From Locusta migratoria (Eukaryota; Arthropoda; Insecta; Orthoptera; Acrididae): a stretch of DNA of 64,000 nt. This document shows, piece by piece, positions 9,863 through 22,639 of this stretch. The first letter of the stretch is position 1; each line of letters opens with the position of its first letter. The notes under the pieces were generated by a model. The model made no database searches, was not told where the DNA came from, and worked only from the letters and a program-made list of their open reading frames with translations. The stretch spans positions 753,815,301 to 753,879,300 of the forward strand of contig CM048755.1 of NCBI GenBank assembly GCA_026315105.1, in the 5' to 3' direction. A program made the translations under genes and the position numbers.

Positions 9863-12544
9863 TTGGAATGTATATGATTATTTTTGCCAGCAAAAGATTT
9901 CTATACATTAACAAATGGTGTCGTCATTGTGAACATTTATACATGAGAACAGTCCTAGGATATTTCCTTAGACACTCCAACAGTTAACTATTACTATATT
10001 AACATTTTCTTTCTCCTTTCTGCTGTGTCCTCTAATAAAAATTTACACACAAGATAAATTTACACACAAGCATCAATATCTACATGCTCCGTAACAAGAT
10101 GTAAAACAGGTGAATAAAAATTCTGTCAACTGCTGGTAACAAAGTTCTCCATTAAACAAGAGAAATACAAATTAAAATACAGCAGAATACTATGGCTAGA
10201 TTTACAGCACATTCAAATCAAGCGGTTCTGATCTGTGGTGTCCACTGATCACATTGTTGCAGGACGTGTTTGTTCTTTTTTGAGCTACGAGTTTACCAGT
10301 GATCAAATTTGTGTTTTCCCTCGGGATGTAGAGTGGGCATGTCAATTGCATGAGGCAATGTGTGAGTGAGGAAGTACGGAGACATTGTGAGAAGCTAGAG
10401 GGCAGGCTAGGCATTCTACACCGAGCTGTGCTGTGTTTAGCTGTGCAGCACCGGCAGTGTGTGGAGGAACTGGATCTGCTGCAGTCCGAACAACAAGTCA
10501 TCGGCAGTGGGACGGCCTTTGCCTGTATGTGCGCCCGCAGATAGTCTTGTGATGTGTTAAACACACCGCATCTTTGTGTTTTTGCTGGTGTTGTCTGATA
10601 GTTACTTTGAATAGTGAGACTCCAGGCTCATGCTTGGCTGATTCTGTTGTGGTGCTTTCTCTCCTCACTGTGTGTAATTCTTGTTGTCGGCAGGTAGTTT
10701 GGTTCGAAGAGTTTTGTACTTGGTCTTTCGACTCTGGCTCGGTGGTGCCCTAGTCCATTTTCCCTGAAGTTGGTACATCACATTTGAAAATTGTTTGAAT
10801 GATCATGAAGACTGTTAAAGAGGAAATCTTATTTCTAGCTGGTTAATTTTGAAATCTACTAAAGGCACCTGATGTCAGATCATCATTTGCAGTGTGGCTT
10901 TTTTGCTTGTGTCTGTACTTTATTAGTGAACAGATGTCTAGTATTTGTGTGACTGTTCTTCTTTCTTAATTTCTTGTTAATTTAAGTGTTATGCTATAGG
11001 AAGTGTTCTACTTTTTTGCACTGGTAGCTCTAGGCCAAGCTACGTCAAACCCACCTCAATTTTAACATAAAAAACTAAATAAATAAATAAAAATGTGGAA
11101 GTGACATTTGTATTAATTCTGTTTTCCTGTGTCTTTGAGTGTACTGTCACTAGTGTAGAACGATGGAGCGTTTTGAGGGGAATGTTCCCTAATCGAAGTG
11201 AATCTGGCAGTCTCGCCAGTTTGAGGGCGCAAGAAGACTGCTGTGTTCTGTTTTGGTACATTTATTGTTACTTTGAGTTAACCATCCTTGTCAGTGAGGA
11301 AAAGGGTTGCTGACAGTTCCTGATGTACTTAGCGTATGTAGTGTTTATCCTTGATATCAATTTTTCTGTAATGTCAGCTGTTTTCAAAAGTTTGTTATAA
11401 CTTAGTCCTGTTTGAAAATATCAATGGCACTTGTAACTGATTTGGTTTTAATATTAATGTGTTGTTTAAAACTGTAATGTAACTGTCCGAGGTAATTCAG
11501 CTGTTGCTTCAGGTATCTTACACTTGTGTATTATGTTTTTGGTGTAGTCATTATTTAAAACTGTTTTGAGGCTACACAGTTGTGATTAAGAATTAATTAG
11601 CATTTCTATACATTTGTGTGGTATGGTTATTCTAAATTGCCTATGCTGTTGCCATGGTGCAGTTGTGTAAATACCGTTGGTAAAAATAAAATAAATTAGA
11701 GTGTCAGAGTATCCTCATGTGGGTTCAGTCCTTCCACTCCAGCAGCCTTGTGCACTGCTATACCCTTTCAGGTTCCCACACAGATTCGTAAGCAGTAACA
11801 GACATACAGAGAACACTCTGTGATGAAAGCACACTCTACTATATATGAAATATAAGCAAATGCAGAATCTTTTACTACACCCAATATTATCAGTGTGAGC
11901 ACAAATCAAGCAAAGTTCAAGTAATGGGTCATAATGCAATTCAAAGAGCACAGTACACAAGCAAAGTTGTGATCAGAAACACAATGTCGTAAATCCATAT
12001 TCTGTTTTGAACAAAATGAAAACAAATACGGAGGACAGTAAATCAACGAATAAGAAACTGAGATGACAGGCTGATATAAGCATGCAATAGTCCAAGTAGG
12101 GAGGGACAGGGGTGAAACAAACCATGATCATGTTACTGGAAATACCTATATGAGTTTCACCCCCCCCCCCCCCCCCCGCCGCCTTCTTGCTGTTTCCCTA
12201 AGAGGCCCCACCACTGACCTAACAGAGTTCACAATGACAACCAAATCCTACCTCTTTGCTTGTTTGGTTCTCAGGCCACTGCTGCAACAGGCGAGGCAGC
12301 TATCAGCAATGGGCACTACTTCAAACCAGTTAGTGAGTTATGCGAGGACAACCTTGCGTCCAGTCCCGACTTTCACATTCTGCCGACTGGCTCACTTAAT
12401 CAACATAGGTCCTTCAATTACAGAAGCTTGCTAGCTGCTCTGTTAAAATGCGTTAAGATACTTTAATGGATTATTTTGCTATACACAATGTTTTCCTATG
12501 GTTCCATTTTCTAATAGCTCGTGGGGAAAAAAGAACACCTAAAT
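9863..12544. other. No gene recognised
   Basis: This 2.7-kb stretch is AT-rich and has no family-level coding match. The only frame with protein-like composition is 10350-10544 (plus): 64 residues rich in Glu, Arg, Leu and Cys with a possible helical pattern, but it has no homologue I recognise and no splice context. A poly-C run lies at 12160-12177. Confidence 0.45.
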
Positions 12545-13252
12545 ATTTCAATTTTCGATCTGATTTCTTTTATTTTATTTTCATCATTGTGTCTTCCTTT
12601 GTATGTGGGTGCTAAAAAAATCTGTTTGCATTTGGGAGAGAGAGTCGGTGAAAGAAATTTCACAAATAGATTTCGTCACAACAAGTAATGCCTTTCTTTT
12701 AACAATTTCCACCCCAAATCATGCATTATTTCTGACACACACTCTCCCCTATATCGTGTTAGTACAAAACAAGCTGCCCTTCTCTGAACTTTCTCTAAAT
12801 CATCTGTCAGTCCCACTTGGTGCGGATCCCACAATACGTAACAATACTCCACAATAGGATGAACTAGTGTAGTATGACAGTTTCTTTAATAGAACTGTTG
12901 CATCTTCTAAGTGTTCTCCCAACGAAACACAGTCCTTGGTTCAGTTTCCCTACAATATGTTCTGTATGTTCTTTCCAATTTAAGTTGTTTGTTACTCCTT
13001 GGTATTTAGTTCAATTTATGGCCTGTAGTTTTGACTGATTTATCATGTAAATGAAGTTTAACAAGCGTTTTTTAGTGCTTATATGGATGACTTCACACTT
13101 CTCATTATTAAGGATCAATTGCCATTTTTTCACCATGCAGATATCTTATCTGAATCATTTTGTAGTTGCTTTTGGTCTTCTGGTGACTTTACTAACCGAT
13201 AAGTGACACCATCATCCACAGACAACCTAAGAGAGCTACTAAGATTGTCTCC

Positions 13253-13549
13253 TTAACCATTTATAAAAATAAGGAACAATAGGGGTGCTATAACACTTCC
13301 CTGGGGAACGCCAGATGCCACTCCAGTTCTACTCAATGACTTTCCATCAATTAAAATGTACTGTGTCCTCTTTGATGGGAAATCATGAATCCAATCGTAC
13401 AACTGTGACGGTATTCCGTAAGCACGGAGTTTGATTAGAAGACCCTTGTAAGGTATGGTGTCAAAACCTTCCAGGAATATGGAATCTATTTCATATCCCT
13501 TGTCTATAGCACTCATCACAACATGTGTGTAAAGAGCTAGCTGTTTCAA
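13253..13549 (-). pseudogene. Reverse transcriptase palm fragment of a CR1-like LINE
   Basis: A 98-residue stretch with the order expected of a LINE reverse transcriptase: a helix with YTHVVMSAIDKG, then DSIFLEGFDTIPYKGLL (a mutated version of the D-x-x-KAFDTVPH motif, motif A), then the motif B segment GVPQGSVIAPLLFLIFING. The YADD box should follow but is lost after a stop at 13253. KAFDTV has become EGFDTI and the first catalytic-region residues are altered, so it is inactive. Confidence 0.75.
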
Positions 13550-13574
13550 AAGAATGATACTTTCTGAATCCGTG

Positions 13575-13588
13575 TTGACTATGGGTCA
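13575..13588 (+). repeat. Left target duplication of the SINE at 13.6 kb
   Basis: TTGACTATGGGTCA matches TTGACTATGGATCA at 13784-13797 with one difference. The two flank the SINE exactly. Confidence 0.85.
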
Positions 13589-13783
13589 GCCGGCCGCGGT
13601 GGCCGAGGTGATTGAGGCGCTCCAGTCACGGTCAGCACGGCCACTACGATCGGGGGTTCGAATCCCCCCCCCCCCCCCCTCGGGCATGGATATTTGTGCC
13701 GTCCTAGTTCATAAGTAGTTTGTAAGTTTAGGGACTGATGACCCCGTAGTTAAGTCCCATAAGCTTAACAAACATTTGAACAT
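13589..13783 (+). mobile_element. tRNA-derived SINE, family 1
   Basis: Begins GCCGGCCGCGGTGGCCGAGG, has a tRNA-like head with B box GGTTCGAATCC near 13656, then a family body (CGGGCATGGATATTTGTGCC, GGGACTGATGACC) and ends in AACATTTGAACATT. A 14-bp imperfect target duplication surrounds it. The head contains a poly-C run (13663-13679). It would be transcribed by RNA polymerase III and mobilised by a partner LINE. Other copies lie at 35.4, 47.2, 53.1, 57.3, 58.9 and 60.9 kb. Confidence 0.9.
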
Positions 13784-14799
13784 TTGACTATGGATCAATA
13801 GGTCGTTCTCATCACGGTAGTTCTTAATATTTAAGGAAAGTATATGTCCTAAAATCCTGCTGCAAACCGACGTCAGTCATATAGGCCTGTAATTTTGTGA
13901 ATCACTCCTAATGCCTTTTTTGAATATTGGTGTAGCCTGTGCAACTTTCTAGTTTTTGGGTACAGAACGTTCGCTGAGCGAGCGGTTATATATGATAACT
14001 AAGTATGAGGCTATTTCATCAGCATACTCTGAAAGGAAACTAATTGCATACAATCAGGACCGCGAGACTGACTTGTTAAGTGATTTAAGATGCTTTAATA
14101 CACAAGGCGTAGCAACTTCTAAATTATGCATTCTGGCAGCTGTTTTTTATATGAATTTGAGTAATTGCTTCATCTTCTTAAGTGAAGGAATTTTGGAAGG
14201 CTGCGTTAAGCAATTCTGCTTTAGTGGTAGTGTGGTGGGTATTCTATCAGGACACATGACATCAAGGTCTTTAGCGTCTGGACGAAATAAGTGCGAGATG
14301 AGTGTAAAACATAACATAAAAGGTGAGAGATACAAAGGATGTCACAAGAAGTTCCTTTCTGTTATGGGTACCAAAAAAGGGTGTGTAGTAAAAGCTGCAA
14401 ATCAGATAGTAATGGTTGGCGGATCACACAAAATAAAAAAGTGTAAGCTACCACTCTGCAACGAACTAAAATCTCCAACCTAAAGCTTAGGCCAGAGTGC
14501 AGATGTGTTACAGAACTTAATAATATTGGCCATGCTCATATCATCAGCTAAAACAGAGGGCAGATCACCACTAAGATTAGCATCTGCCCTTGCAGCATGA
14601 TAAGAACTGCAACTCAGTTAAAATGTAGCGTACTGTAAGTTGCACGCTGTAGACATTGCAAAAAGGGGATTTCTACCAGCAAATCAATAATTTGTGTGTC
14701 AATGGGCAGTGACCGACTCGGAGCCACGTCAATGTCACTTCATGCTGTCTCAATGACTGGCAGGAGGTTCACTATGGCCGGACAGTGGGTTTCACCAAC

Positions 14800-17700
14800 C
14801 ACAACTCATTACCTGCCACTGACAGCCATCTTTCTTCCCACAACTGAAAGGACCTCCGCTGAACAACAGGGAAGACATCCTACAGGGCAATGGTAAATTG
14901 AAAAACACGATGGTTGCTGCAGCTGCCTTTGCAGCCCAATCAACTTTATTTCCCATAATGCCCACATGACCAGGAACCCAGCAGAATGACAACTGTTTCT
15001 CCCGACACTGGAGGGAGTACAGTTGGTCCTGTATGAGCTGCGGAACTTCTCTGGTGGGTAGAGGGTCTGCAATGATTGCAGTACACTGAGGACATAAGAA
15101 ATCTATTGCCCTGAAGACGCTGCAATTCCTCAAGTGCTTTCAAGATGGCATGAAGCTCTGCTATAAAAACAGAAAAGGCTGTGGGGAGGCAAATCCTAGT
15201 AATGTGGTCAGGGAACGCCACCGAACAGCCAAGGAAATCCCCATGTTTGGAGTCATCAGTGTAAACAACAATATAGTAATGATGCCTATCTAAAATGTTA
15301 AAAAAAACAGGTTGGTATATAAAATCGGGAGTGCGACCTTTCTTAAAAATTTGACAATTATAAAATAATTCTGGGCCTCTGAAGGAGCCAAGGATGGAAT
15401 CTGCTCCAACCATGATATAGTACAGTAAAATCAGGTAAATCCATTTGTGAAAGTCAGTCCTTCAATCGAACCCCAAAAGGTCTAGTTACTCGTTGCAGAG
15501 TTGGAAACAGCCTTTCCATAAGAGATTGCGCTACACTATTGTACCCTTGTGTGTATGACGTTTACTGTGTTTTGTATTCCTGGCACCCCACGAGCAACTG
15601 TCTTTTGATGGATAGCCTTAGCACAGAGGCTGGGAATGGGGCTAGTCCTAAATGCCCCAGTAGCCAGCCGAATCCCTTTGTGTTGCACCACGTCTAGCAT
15701 CTTCAAATAAGAGGGTCTGGCAGAGCCATACACCGTGCATCCATAATCAAGGCAATATCACATGAAGGCCTGATAAAATCGAAGCAGTCATGTTCTATCT
15801 GCACCCCATGAATTGTGGCTGAGACATCTTAAAATACTCAGGGCTTTGAGGCAACGTTTCTTCAGGTTGTTGAGGTGTGGCAAGCATGTGAGTTTCAAGT
15901 CAAAAATCAGGCACAGAAACTTCACTGTTTCTTTAAAATGAAGAACAGTGTCCCTCATCCTCAGTTTACGTAAGTTTAAAATAGAACAGGTCAAAAATTT
16001 AAAACCACTCTTCTTCGCCCCGTCATCTAATTGTCGAAGAGTCAGTTGGAACTAATGAGTCATCATTGCAAGGCTAGAAGAAGAGCAAAAGACCGAGAAG
16101 TCATCAACAAAGAACAATGACAGGACTTTTTGACAACGGATGTAAGACTTAATTGCTATGGCAAACAAAGTAACACTTAAAACGCTACCCTGAGGAACAC
16201 TAATCACTTTCTCAAAACGATCAGAAAGGACGTTACCGACTCGACACTTAAAATACTGTGAAGAAAGAAAAGACATAATAAAAAGTAGTATCATAGGCTC
16301 GTTCAATGTCAAAAAAGATACCCAAAAGGTGCTGCCGACATAGGAAAGCCGTTTATAGCCGATTCCAGGAAGGCCAGGTTATCGAATGTGGATCAATATT
16401 TCCTGAACCCAAACTGTAAACGACTACTGAGGAGTTGCCTAAATTCTAACATCCAGACAAAGAGACAGTTGACCATCCACTCTAACATCTTTCCCACGCA
16501 GCTAGTGAGGGCTATGCTAAGATAACTAATTGGGCTTGTACAGTCCTTCCCTGGTTTTAATATTGGAACTAAAACTGTTTCACGCCATGAGTCGGGAAAA
16601 TGACCTGAAGCCCAAACGACATTAAAAAGTGAGAGAAAATGTATGTACCATATCTTATCCAGGGCACGTATCACAAGCTGCAGACAACGCAAAATCTAGC
16701 TCCCACGTGGAGAAAGGGCAGTGGTGGATCTGTAGTCCAAAGTGCCGTTCTCAGCAACCATTCTGTGGTGCTGGAAAGCAGGATCCTGTTGGGCAGTGGA
16801 AGTGACAGTGGCAAAGTACTGTGCCATAGTCTGCACTATGTATCGTGGATCGGTGTGGAGAGTGCCATTCACAATTACAGCTACTACTGGGCACCATCCT
16901 CCCCTTCCAGATATTCTCCTTATGGTCTCTCATACTTTAGTGCTGGGTGTGGAACGATTGACAGAATTCAGGAAGTGCTGCCATGATCTCTTATTACTCT
17001 CCCTTATGACCGTGACATTTTGCCTTCACTAACCGAAAGGCTGCAAGATTCTCTGCTGTGGACCAGCACTTGAATTTTCGCAGAGCCACTCGTCTCGCCC
17101 ATATTGCAAAGCACCATTCTTCTGTCCACCAAGGGATGGGGTGCCATTGTAATTGACCCATGGACTAGGGAACGGATGCTTCAGCAGCACAATGGATCAC
17201 TTGTGTAACATGATCCACCCATTCCTGGACGCCGTCACATTGTCCAAACTCAGCAAGTCGGCTGAATAATTTCTAGTCTGCTTGACAAAGCACCTGTCGT
17301 GGCGGGGTTCTGGCAGGTACCACTGTCTGTCAGATGAATTCAGAGGAGGAAGTGGTCACTGCCATGTAGGTGTATCATCTACTTCCCACTCAGCAGAGTG
17401 GGCAAGGGCTGCAGAAGAGAGCGAGAGATCAATATCGGAGAATGATCCTGTTGCAGCACAGAAGTGTGTGCTCTGGCCTGTATTCAATAAATGTGCTCTG
17501 GACGACAGGAGAATCCTCTCAACTGCTCTACCGCCGATGCAAATAGTGGCAGAGCCCCAAAGCACAGTGTGTGTGTTAAAATCACCATATCACCACACAG
17601 GATGAACGGCTGGGATTCACGGAGTGAATCCACATAGAGCGCATCATGCGGAGGCAGGTATAGTGAGCATATTGTCAAACGTTGCTGCAAATTCATAGAC

Positions 17701-17904
17701 ACTGTGACTGCTTGCAAACATGTGGTGAGCAGGACAGGTGAGGAGTGGTAGGTGGTGGTGATGAAAAACCCCACCCTTAGCTCGCACGCCAGTGATGTCA
17801 CCCTTCCACACACACACACACACACAGTCTATCCCGAGTCAACAGTATTTGTTCCTCCACATGGGTCCTAATCCCTGTAAGTTCCACTGCAGTATGGGAT
17901 CCAT
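14800..17904 (-). pseudogene. Endonuclease-RT-RNase H polyprotein remnant
   Basis: The start reads MDPILQWNLQGLG (17904), the usual opening of I-type endonucleases, and soon hits a stop. The body resumes after the CA array with TYHSSPVLL and ILCGD (near 17570). Reverse transcriptase pieces are SLFNVVWASGHFPDSWRE with VPILKPGKD (16600), QFGFRKY (16395), VPQGSVLSVTLFAIAI (16190), and FVDDF, the catalytic box in I-type form (16110). A KTVARGVPGIQ-type connection stretch lies near 15600. RNase H is marked by VYTDDSKHGDFLG (15260, with TDDSK for the usual TDGSK) and WVPGHVGIMGN (14990). Stops and frame changes separate every segment. Confidence 0.75.
17807..17826. repeat. (CA)n microsatellite inside LINE remnant
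   Basis: Ten CA units between the first residues of the endonuclease and its body. About a hundred bases of the expected endonuclease appear lost at this point. Confidence 0.9.
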
Positions 17905-17918
17905 TTTATCATGGTTTT

Positions 17919-17923
<5 letters not shown>

Positions 17924-17963
<40 letters not shown>
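17924..17963. repeat. (TC)n microsatellite at LINE 5' side
   Basis: Twenty TC units that end about 20 bases before the start codon of the decayed I-type LINE (minus strand). Confidence 0.95.
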
Positions 17964-17967
<4 letters not shown>

Positions 17968-20103
17968 ATATGTTGAAGCTCAACTCGGTGGAGGTTCAGT
18001 CTTGAGGCATGATGTTTGCCCCTGAGGAACATAAGTATAAGGCCTTAACACCCATATCAGACACACTGAACATATTTATCTTTTAATCAGATACAATGAT
18101 CATTTTGGTGATGTATATTTTAATAATTTTACTACGTACTTTTACCCACTCTATGAGAAACTCTTTATTTTATAGGGTCTCCAAAGTGAATATGTTGTAA
18201 AGCCATGAAACCTTCTCAAGATGATTATATATTTCATTAAAATAGGTAGTGACAAATATTTGCAATCTTGGCTCAATAACTTCAAAGAAGGTTAATTCTT
18301 ATTTTATACTTTTTATCAGTTTCATTTTTAAAAATATTTAATTATTTTCTAGTTTTGTGCATATGAAATTTTTAAATCAATTTCAAATATTATGATGAAA
18401 TTACAGCAGATGTGTGTTAACTTTCAGGTTCATTTCAGTTTTCTTTTGTGAGGCAATCAAGTACCTTCTCCTATGTATATCTTGTAAAAAGACCATGAAG
18501 GTAAACACTAGAGATATTTGAGCTTAAATATAATTTAGTACCAATCATTAATGATGAACCACAAACGAGAGGAAAAAGCAGTGGCACAAAAAGTGCTCTC
18601 CACACACAAGAAACACAGTCACCATTTCGCGAGTTGTTGAATGTTTCGAGCTCTACTCATCAATAAGCTAGCAAACAATTTTTTACCTCTGATTTCAAAT
18701 TAAACCTTTTTTTCCGCACATTTTGCATCCAAATTCAACCAACAGACTAGGAGACTTGGCGACCGCCACGTCAAGTCTCTCAGTATCAGACTCATGCCGA
18801 CTCTGCGATGCCACAACTCAAGCATCCCTGCCTAAATAACCCCATTTAACTACACATGTCATGTGTCTCGATATCATAGTATCTCAGTCACTAAGGGACT
18901 TTAGTATCCCCATGCGAACAGGGCCTTACTTCCTCCAATTGAGCAAGAGATTAATTTGAGCAACTTTTTAGCTCTTTTAATAATCAAGGTAACAGTTTAA
19001 AAAATGCAGTGAGTGTAAAATATTTTGTGGTAGCTAGTTTACCTGGATTTCCAGCCTTCTTCAGATCAATCACCAAATTGAGAGCAGAGCCTAGTCATAA
19101 AAATTATGTACAGACAAATTATCATCAATATCTGTCTCTCATTTATACAACTAGACACTTCTATCTACTTGACGATTGACCTGAAGACGACTTGAATCCA
19201 TTGGAAACTAGTTATCATTAACTGTTTTCTAATTATTGAATGTTTCTAACTGTGATATGGGCTATTAAAACATTTATCACTAAACCTTTTTAATTTCAGT
19301 GATTAAGGCGGGCTTTATAATACAAGCCAAAAATATAACTATTAAATCATGCTAGACCATTGGTGGAAACATTCGCACAGTGCACGACAAAGGAAAATGC
19401 ACACAGCTGTACATACGTAATCAACAATGCCTTTCTAAGTCTGTTTATTACTGTGATAAGTAAAATGCGTTATCAATGTAGACACTATAAAGCTTGAGTG
19501 TCTCTTAGGTACTATGCTTAAATTTTCTAGAAAAATACATAACTCTGAATGTCATACTATTCTTGCATTATGGAATTAAGTACAAGAATACTCCCTTTAA
19601 AGATAAACATGAATAATTTTTTGCACGTATTAATACATCATTATAGATTGAGCTTCATACAGGGTGAACTGTATTTCACTACTGAAGTAATGTTGCAAAG
19701 GTTATCTGTATTTCTTTGTATAGTAAATGTGCTGTGTTTCTGGAAAGATGTTACACTAAACTTAAAAGACCTTAGACCATTACACTTCATCCACATTATA
19801 ATCAATTGTTTTATTCCAGTTTTTATGACACAGTTATGTTACATGTTTCAACTGGTGAGGTGGTGTTGATACCATGTGGTTTATATTCCTAGAATAGAGA
19901 CTTTAATCTACACCTAAAGTAGAAATAGGACTATGCCACATACTCTTCCTTGCTTATTACACTGTAACAATTTATTCCAGTAATATTTGTCACTATCACC
20001 TTGGCATGTAACATGTCTTCTGCGATCTAATGGATTGTATGTATATAACTGACAGTTTTTAACGTTCCTTTTGCATAGTGTATAAGTGTAATATGCAATG
20101 TAT
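17964..20103. other. No gene recognised; one inverted repeat
   Basis: AT-rich sequence with no coding signature. The only structure I see is the inverted pair at 19029-19216, listed separately. Confidence 0.5.
19029..19216. repeat. Inverted repeat, arms about 45 bp
   Basis: GGTAGCTAGTTTACCTGG and onward to CAGATCAATCAC (19029-19072) is the imperfect reverse complement of GATTGACCTGAAGACGACTT to GAAACTAGTTATC (19174-19216), with about 100 bp between. The arms have diverged but keep the same order of blocks. It fits the core of a small foldback or MITE-type element whose outer ends I could not place. Confidence 0.5.
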
Positions 20104-20130
20104 GAGTCATTCCATGTCAAATCAACACAC
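20104..20130 (+). repeat. Left terminal inverted repeat
   Basis: GTCATTCCATGTCAAA, then TCAACACAC. The inverse copy at 24563-24588 has the same first 16 bases followed by CAACCCACC, i.e. one indel and two changes. Confidence 0.75.
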
Positions 20131-20135
20131 TTTAA

Positions 20136-20138
<3 letters not shown>

Positions 20139-20170
<32 letters not shown>
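20139..20170. repeat. Poly-A tract
   Basis: About 32 A residues directly inside the left terminal repeat. A C17 run follows at 20311-20327. The poly-A could be the tail of a small retroposed fragment, but no body or target duplication is visible. Confidence 0.9.
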
Positions 20171-20173
<3 letters not shown>

Positions 20174-20803
20174 GTAGGTCCCCCTATAACTGGCTGGGTA
20201 AGTCAGTTCGAAAGTTGGAGGAAGGCAACAGCATACCAACTCCAAACAGTACCATGTCTAGTAAAGCACTGTGGTGTTCAAACCAATTTTCGGATTGTTG
20301 ACTGCTTTACCCCCCCCCCCCCCCCCACGCACACACACTTTTTTTTAAAACTAATAGTCTATTAGCTAGCAAAACGAAATTTTGAGTGTGGGAACTATAG
20401 CTAAGATTTAAATAAAGTTTGAGAAACTTTTAAGTAGACTACTGATGTAATACTGCTGGTCCAAAAATGCACATTTCATTGGCACAGACTTCAGCCACTG
20501 TATGGAGGCTGAACATGCTTGAGATCCTGTCTATGTATGCAGGCTGTGAACAAGTTTAAACAAGCACAGTGCTTGATGTCTGTACAATCATTCAGAGACT
20601 GGAGCTATTGTTGAGAGGATATAGTTTGCATTGTTACCTTCTAAGGCTTGGTGCACTGTGCAAATCAATTTCCGTAATTACTCAAGAGAAAACCTTATGG
20701 AATCTGAATTTGTTGTCATATATGATTTTGGGTCATTTATAGCATGAGACTCCACCCCTCGGCTTGATGTCAGCGTGTCTAGTTGTATGGCATCATCACA
20801 TGG

Positions 20804-21022
20804 AAATGTGAGTGTATGGCTTTCTTGGCCGGGAGATCCCTTGCGAGATTGTTCAGCCGCCTTAGTGCAAGTCTCTTTAGTTGACGCTACGTGGGCGACT
20901 TACGTGCTAATGATGATGAGAGGATGATGATTAGGACAACACACAACATCCAGTCCCCCGCCGGGAATCGAACCCAGGCCCCCTGCGTGGCAGTCAGCGA
21001 CGCTGGCACTGAGTTATGGAGG
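20804..21022 (-). mobile_element. tRNA-derived SINE, family 2
   Basis: On the minus strand it begins CCTCCATAACTCAGTGCCAG, an A-box-like tRNA start, has the B box GGTTCGATTCC near 20965, then a TCATCATCATT-like body and ends near GGCCAAGAAAGCCATACACT. The 10-bp target duplication CATCACATGG lies at 20794-20803 and 21023-21032. Its body is unrelated to SINE family 1. Confidence 0.85.
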
Positions 21023-21536
21023 CATCACATGGGCGGTAGTTTTGAGATGTGTTTGTTTATATGTGTTGTGTGTATCGTGTGGCGCTCTCTTGTGGTGGAT
21101 GTTACATAGAATGGGTATTTTGTCGTATTGAGCTATTGAGAAGTCAGTGCCATAACATTATTTCTTCAGTTCTGTGATTTATTGTTTTAGTGGTGCAATG
21201 TTTGTGTTTAAAGATCGGTGAGTAAATGTGGGTCAGTTTCGAAGTTTATTCAAGCATTTCTGTGATCATAATTGATTTTTCAGTTCTAAGAGGTTTGCTA
21301 CTTTGCTAACTGGACAATGTTACATTTTTGAGAACCTGTCAACTATAGAGCAGGAACAACATTAATTATTTACTCCATGGATGGCATGAAAAAGTAATCC
21401 CATAGGTCTTCGATTTGTTTACTAAGTGCAATTTTAACACTATCTCATTTGCCATGGCAATGAGACTCCTGATTGGCTGTTCTGCCATTCCTAACCTCGC
21501 AAGCACTAGCCGCTGATGCATAAAATTCAGTTTTAG

Positions 21537-21793
21537 CCTGAAATCTTGGTTGTGGAGAAAGACTGATCAGTAGCTCAACTCGAGGTTTCACTTAAGTTAG
21601 GATTCAATAGTTTAGTTTAGACTTGCCAAAGCCAGCGAATGTGAAAACCAAATGACAGTTGTGGTAACAAAACTGACCCCTGAAATCTAGGTTGCAATAA
21701 CAGACTGATATGTAGCGCAGCCTGAGGTTTAAGTTATGTTGGGATGCAACAGTTTGGTTGTGAGCTGGCGTAGCCAGCGAATGTGAAAGCCAA
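21537..21793. repeat. Two diverged tandem units, 142-bp period
   Basis: CCTGAAATCTTGGTTG at 21537 and CCTGAAATCTAGGTTG at 21679 start parallel units. Both contain an AGACTGAT block and an AGGTTT block, and both end in CAGCGAATGTGAAA plus CCAA (21651 and 21793). They lie inside the TIR element and may be subterminal repeats. Confidence 0.75.
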
Positions 21794-22146
21794 TTTTTTT
21801 ATAATTTCTTTTTGTGGTAATAAAACTGACCGATTTCGAAATCCAATGTTTACGTCACCAACATATTGAAAAATGAAATTTGGAGGGGGAGGTGAGGGGG
21901 GGAGGAATAATTCTTTTTGTTTCCGCAAGAGAGCACCAAAGGTGTGAATTTTTGGGCTGAGACCTGTGATCGATGGTAATTTCTGATGTTATAATCTGTA
22001 ATTTATGAAGATAAACAAGTTATTTATTATCTACAATACATAAGTAGTACGATATTATCCAGTATATGGAATTTCATGGGTCATAACAGATGGGTAGAAT
22101 CGCGTTGTAAAATAATGCCTTTCAATTGGTATTGCCTTCTTCATTT

Positions 22147-22285
22147 TAGGTGTATTATAGGTCAATTTTAGTATTCAATACCATTTTAATGTTGATGGGA
22201 ATTGGGAGGGCCTTAATTCGCATAATTTTCTTGATTTTATGTGTAGTATAGGTTAACTGAAGTATTCAATAATATTCTTATGTTA
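22147..22285. repeat. Diverged duplication, about 90-bp period
   Basis: GTATTATAGGTCAATTTTAG, then TATTCAATACCATTTTAATG (22151-22193) is echoed by GTAGTATAGGTTAACTGAAG, then TATTCAATAATATTCTTATG (22241-22283). This is another internal repeat pair of the TIR element. Confidence 0.6.
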
Positions 22286-22639
22286 TTTGGAAACAATGTT
22301 GATTGGTATCATCTTCATTTGATTTTTAGATACAGTGAACTATTCGATTCCACGCATACATTTTTGGTAATTTTCGTTTTTTATTTCATGTATTTTCGTG
22401 GTTTTTTTTTTTTTTTTAATTACATTTTTGTGTGTTTTCGATAGTGTGTCCCTACCGAAAACCCCCAAATTCCCGCACTTCTTGTAACTTTCGTGTGTTT
22501 ATATGTGCATGTTTTGCAAGTGGTTTGGTTGCCATAATGGCTATGACTGCATACGTCATTGCTGCCATTTTCATGACATCATGGGTCAAAGCAGACGGGT
22601 GGAATGTCACTGTACAGTATTGCCATGATATTTTTGGAA

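Larger units (their letters stand above)
12545..14470 (-). mobile_element. CR1/Jockey-like LINE, second family, decayed
   Basis: The minus strand carries reverse transcriptase and C-terminal sequence of a LINE unlike the one at 1.4-7.2 kb. The best preserved part is 13253-13549. The stretch 12560-12860 resembles the C-terminal coding end of that family and 13800-14200 the fingers region before the SINE. Many stops and shifts break it. The plus-strand open frame at 13956-14483 is antisense to this LINE and was not called as a gene. The boundary with the next LINE, near 14470, is approximate. Confidence 0.65.
14480..17963 (-). mobile_element. I-type LINE with RNase H, decayed
   Basis: A 5'-to-3' series on the minus strand: endonuclease start at 17904, endonuclease body 17800-17480, reverse transcriptase 16690-15790, RNase H near 15270-14950 and a C-terminal tail to about 14480. 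It is related in architecture to the LINE at 25-30.8 kb but clearly different in sequence. The coding start is preceded directly by a (TC)n array (17924-17963) and a (CA)n array (17807-17826) has replaced part of the endonuclease. Confidence 0.75.

Noticed and set aside
10350..10544. 64-codon plus-strand frame with possible helical pattern
   Set aside because: Too short and without a recognised relative. Described in the surrounding region entry instead.
13956..14483. 175-codon open frame on the plus strand
   Set aside because: It lies antisense to a decayed LINE reverse transcriptase and has no motif of its own.
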